Part shown: positions 56,140 through 60,000 of the stretch, one piece after another | How positions within the stretch are numbered: the stretch's first letter is position 1 | How the letters are laid out: each line of letters begins with the position of its first letter | DNA from: Liolophura sinensis | Taxonomy: Eukaryota; Mollusca; Polyplacophora; Chitonida; Chitonidae | DNA length: 60,000 nucleotides | NCBI RefSeq assembly: GCF_032854445.1 | Contig: NC_088306.1 | Coordinates: forward strand, 15,559,386 to 15,619,385 | Direction of reading: 5' to 3' | Made by a program: the position numbers and the translations under genes | The notes under the pieces: generated by a model | Told to the model about the DNA's origin: nothing | The model's database searches: none | The model's input: only the letters and a program-made list of their open reading frames with translations

Positions 56140-56740
56140 ATAACCTACTAATTTAAAAAGAAAGTTTTGTTAGAGTGATGCTATAATGCTATTATTATAT
56201 TATTATAACATAGCAATGTGTCATATTTAACATGATATCCTATAAGTCTAATACAATCTTCAAGTTGAATTAATATAATAGGTGTGATATATATATATAT
56301 GCAACAGAATATTTTGCTGGAATAACTGAGTGCAATACAGTATCATTCAAAGAAAAGAATTTCTGTTAAATTTAACAGATTATTTTGCTGGAATAACTGA
56401 GTGCAATACAGTATCATTCAAACAAAAGAATTTCTGTTAAATTTAACAGAATATTTTGCTGGAATAACTGAGTGCAATACAGTATCATTCAAACAAAAGA
56501 ATTTCTGTTAAATTTAACAGAATATTTTGCTGGAATAACTGAGTGTAATACAGTATCATTCAAACAAAAGAATTTCTGTTAAATTTAACAGAATATTTTG
56601 CTGGAATAACTGAGTGCAATACAGTATCATTCAAACAAAAGAATTTCTGTTAAATTTAACAGAATATTTTGCTGGAATAACAGAGTGTAATACAGTATCA
56701 TTCAAACAAAAGAATTTCTGTTAAATTTAACAGATTATTT
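56140..56740. repeat. MITE-derived 71-bp tandem array (about 6 units)
   Basis: The left 160 bp resemble the inside of MITE A ('gagtgatgct', 'catatttaacatgatatcct', 'gtctaatacaat'). From about 56,303 a 71-bp unit repeats six times with exact spacing ('tattttgct' at 56,310, 56,381, 56,452, 56,523, 56,594, 56,665). It ends in the MITE-like 'taaatttaacagattattttt'. The unit corresponds to the right end of MITE A. Confidence 0.88.
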
Positions 56741-56805
56741 TTCAGCGAGCATGTCTTCACAGAGACGGAAAAACTTACTGGCCCATGTACAGGTAGCATA
56801 TGGCA

Positions 56806-56880
56806 AGCCGACCACCATAATGCTGCATAATGCTGCACCGTCGTATAAATGAAATATTCTTGAGTACGGTGTAAAACTGA
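56806..56880 (+). repeat. SINE tail fragment, forward
   Basis: 'accaccataatgctgcataatgctgc' with a small internal duplication, then 'cgtcgtataaatgaaatattcttgagtacggtgtaaaac'. Only the 3' core and tail are present. Confidence 0.75.
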
Positions 56881-56904
56881 AAATATTGGAAATCATTTGC
56901 GCCC

Positions 56905-57110
56905 AAATACTGAAACTCACTAATATTAGCGTTTTTGGTATGAAGCTATTGGAAATTAACTGGGCACTAAAATTTACACACTATAGTGCTATAGTGGGAT
57001 TTTTTTGTTTTTTCATTTTTGTCGATGAGCTTCAAAATACAAACGCCAACAAACGCCGTAAGGTGATGATGCAAGATTAAAAACGTCGGTTTGATTTAAA
57101 CCATTTTCAA
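56905..57110. repeat. Diverged direct duplication, right copy
   Basis: Partner of 55,838-56,040, in the same orientation. Confidence 0.6.
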
Positions 57111-57212
57111 ATTCCGAATCATGTATGTTGGCTAGATGTACATACCCCAGCTTTATATTCTCTTCAGTATCTCAAGTACATCTTAAACGCCATGGATTGG
57201 TTGAGTTGGCGT

Positions 57213-57251
57213 GGGGGCGGAGCTACGGTGTCCTTCCCATATATATATATA
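57213..57251 (+). promoter_or_regulatory. Candidate core promoter of the TNF-like gene
   Basis: A GC-box-like GGGGGCGGAG (57,213-57,222) is followed by a TATA run (57,240-57,251) about 85-95 bp before the ATG, a plausible spacing. Inferred only. Confidence 0.4.
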
Positions 57252-57334
57252 CAACTGGGGGCATTTCTGAGGCTCTGCAACACATGCAATCACGATCACA
57301 CCCGAGTCTCTAAGCCAATCTTTCCACCGCGAAA

Positions 57335-59875
57335 ATGTCAACAAAAGAAAAGTTTCCAAGAAGCTTTTTACACAGAATTATGCCAGCCTCCGGATGGCCG
57401 ATTCCTCCAAGATACCGGCGCCTGATCGTCGTTGTTCTCTTTGTGGATGTTATACTCTGCATTGCGCTACTGGCCCTGGCGATCAGGCACCAAGTAGACT
57501 TCACAATAACTGGTATCAACTGCCCGCACTTGCAATACACGGAGGGTGTCCTCGGGATAGATGAACACTGTGTTACCACGGTGAGCAAATCTAACGACGA
57601 CATCTTGAACCAGGTAATGTATGCATGAAGCTTCCAAAATTTGCCTAGGCCAGATAGATTGACAGGTTAGCTCCACCTCCTAATACTCGAGATACCTCTC
57701 CACGTCATACGTTTATATGGATGTCGGGTGGCGCCATATGTTGTAAACATCAGAAATAAAACAACGATGCAGAATATAGTGTTACATATGTGTAATACAG
57801 ATAAAATGTTCATTCACATATTTTATGCAATTGCTGAAACTTGTACATAGCTGACTGACAGACTGCTGGACCGCCTGACTGACTGTGTCTGTATCTGACT
57901 GTTTGTCTGTTACTGCTTGACCGCCTAAATGACTGTGTATGTGTATGTCCGTGTAACTGACTGAGTGTGTGACTGATGACTGTTTGACTTGAAGACTGAC
58001 TTACTCTGCATGTTTGCGTCTGTCTGTCTGTCTGGTTGACTGACTTACTGTCTTGCTGACCAAATAAGTGACTGTCTTACTAACTGGAAGACTGTCCGAC
58101 TAATCAGCTGACTGACTACCTTAATGACTCTAGGTCTAACTCACTCACTGCCTAACGACTGACTGTCCGACTAACCCACTGACTCACCACCTTTATAACT
58201 AACTCACTCACTGCCTAACGAGTGACTGCTCGACTAACCCACCGCCTGACTACCTTAATGACTGCCTAACTCACTGACTCACTAACAACTGAGTAACTCT
58301 GTGGCTTATTGTCAGATTCACTGACTAACCGGCTACTATCTATTCCCCTGAAAAACAGACTAAGCATCAGACAACTGACTGAGCATCAGACAACTGACTG
58401 ACTGACTGAATGAATGAATGAGTTAATTGCCTGTTAACTAAATAGTAAACCAACACAGGGTATATTGAATTTCTTCAGATGGTGGAGACAAGAATGAAGA
58501 ACAAAACTGAGGAAAAAGTACACCGAGGTAAAAGCTGCATTGACGTTTCTATTTCTAAGCATACAGTCCTCATGTACTTTAAGGTTACCATTACACCAGT
58601 AGATGGCGTTGTGATATAACTGAAATTTAGTATCGAAAATTACATAATGGTTTATTACTTTATTACAGTCAGTTTACCGCGATGATATATATGTTTTGCA
58701 CATCTTAATTAAGAATTAACACCTTAAAAAATTCATCCCTCTGAAGTAAACTTTCACAAAACAAAATAAGTTGAGAAATAAAGCAAAATACCGCCATATC
58801 CCGAGATACGCTTTTCAGGTGGTATCTTAACAAACCGCTTACAACGTTAATTCCTGACAGGTTCTAAACATTGTTCATTGTTGTTCGTTTATCTGCAGAT
58901 GATATCCCCATAAATATGAGACCCCACGGATTGCTGAAAGGTGTAATCATGGAGCCTGGGTCATATGAATGTGAGTTACATTGTGCTTTTCTGTTTGAGT
59001 AAACACGCTACTCCCACTCTCCGTCCATAACATTTTTCGCTTTCTTCCAAAGCATGGAATGTTTTGCTCATATGATGTGTTTCACAATTTCTTTCACCTC
59101 CCTCCAAACACACACAGTTTGTGGCTGTTTCTTATCCGGCCTGAAGCATTTTCATTTAGACGCTTCGAAGTGCACATAATGGCATTTCCATGTACAAGGT
59201 AGCTCCGGTTTGCAAGGGCTTAGTTCGAACCGTCTTCTGTGAAATTCAACTGCTCTATTATGACGCGAAGAACTAAAATAAGATCAGGTTTTGTCAAATG
59301 GAAAAGACACAAAACAGCTCATTAAGTGGAATATTGTACGTGATACAAAATATACGATGCCATCATATAATAAGTTCACATAGTGTATTTATGCTGAAGC
59401 TCGTGGGCCAACTGATTCAACATACTTTGTTTCCTGCGCAGACACATCTAAGGCACAGACGATTGAAACCTGGTGCGAAGAAAAGAGTGGTCACTCAGAG
59501 CTGGACTTTGGAGTCCGCATGCGCCACGGAAGACTGGTGGTGCCACGTAGCGGACTCTACCAAGTTTTCTCTCACATTTATTTCAGCGAGGACACGGACC
59601 CCAGAAAGTCCAATAATACAGAGCTTGAACACAAAATGTATAAGTTTAACATACTTCACGAGGACAGTGGAGAAGAAGAGCTGTTGCAAGCCGGTCTAAC
59701 GCCATGCTTGCAATCACAAAAATGGCAGCCACAAGAAGAAAACGCCGGCTCGTATGCAGGGGCGATAACTCACCTACAAGCAGGAGATGAAATCTCAGTT
59801 CGTGTTACATATATTCATTTCTTGGAAGGGTGTAAAGGCGAGCATTATTTTGGTCTTCACAAAATAGGATCTTGA
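57335..59875 (+). CDS. TNF superfamily ligand, four exons, 277 aa
   Basis: Secreted or membrane-bound trimeric cytokine of the TNF family. Exons 57,335-57,613, 58,479-58,527, 58,899-58,970 and 59,442-59,875 join in phase (0, 1, 1) with GT donors (gtaatg, gtaaaa, gtgagt) and AG acceptors, giving 278 codons including TGA. Residues 1-29 are a short cytoplasmic end and 30-50 a membrane segment (LIVVVLFVDVILCIALLALAI), so it is a type II membrane protein. Exons 2-3 encode the stalk. Exon 4 encodes the TNF homology domain with SGLYQVFSHIYF, LQAGDEISVRV and a C-terminal YFGLHKIGS. Two cysteines (LTPC, LEGC) could form the domain's loop disulfide. No clear furin site. The ATG has A at -3. Which TNFSF member it is cannot be decided here. 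Confidence 0.9.
57614..58478 (+). other. Intron 1 of the TNF-like gene with degenerate tetranucleotide tract
   Basis: From about 57,850 to 58,430 the intron is dominated by irregular 'gactgact'/'ctgactg' repeats, a decayed microsatellite. No other feature is seen. Confidence 0.8.
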
Positions 59876-59968
59876 ACTCAGATGGCAGAGTTAGAGCCGA
59901 AGTGCAAAGCTCACTCTCAAGTGTCAGTGGTTCATCCACAAAGCCTAGGTTAAATCCAAATCCCCTAA

Positions 59969-60000
59969 GGGGGGAGGGCTCAGTTGGTTAGCGCGCTAGT
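59969..60000 (+). repeat. SINE head, forward, cut by the window end
   Basis: 'ggctcagttggttagcgcgctag' is the tRNA-like head of the SINE family, beginning about 93 bp after the TNF-like stop codon; the rest lies outside the window. Confidence 0.75.

Overview
The window is eukaryotic and is dominated by repeats. It most likely comes from a lophotrochozoan, probably a mollusc. The evidence is many copies of one tRNA-derived SINE whose tail reads like SINEs I know from molluscs and brachiopods, an intron-containing TNF-ligand gene, a Polinton (Maverick) of the type seen in aquatic invertebrates, and Ty3/gypsy-like remnants. The species call is inference. Only one host gene is secure; a second short host ORF lies at the left edge.

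Layout. (1) 1-7,760: one possible small host gene (186-626), then mostly non-coding sequence with SINE fragments. (2) 7,760-23,182 is copy 1 of a large direct duplication: a 51-bp-unit minisatellite, a spacer, a scrambled gypsy element between direct LTR-like repeats, two short TIR elements (MITEs) and a non-coding tail. (3) 23,182-28,041 is single-copy and mostly empty. (4) 28,041-54,026 is copy 2 of the same block. It carries a 15,366-bp Polinton (31,621-46,986) that copy 1 lacks, and a 200-N gap (51,368-51,567) replacing about 4.5 kb of copy-1 sequence. (5) 54,026-60,000: a MITE-derived 71-bp tandem array and then a complete four-exon TNF-superfamily ligand gene (57,335-59,875).

The Polinton is delimited exactly: imperfect TIRs of about 85 bp with AG...CT ends, a 6-bp target duplication (GATGTG), and the empty site preserved in copy 1 (near 11,954). 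It carries protein-primed DNA polymerase B, an RVE integrase, a packaging ATPase, a double-jelly-roll major capsid protein and about eight further element proteins, laid out as alternating strand blocks with very tight spacing. Most genes have premature stops or frame changes, so this copy is defective. I found no adenain-like protease; its left 1.9 kb is non-coding and holds hairpins and tRNA-like sequence.

Order of events inferred: a gypsy element was scrambled (3' half of pol forward, gag-PR-RT N-terminus inverted behind it); the block was duplicated, or is present as two haplotypes; the Polinton then inserted at the left LTR edge of copy 2. The scaffold gap leaves open that the two copies are alleles laid end to end in the assembly.
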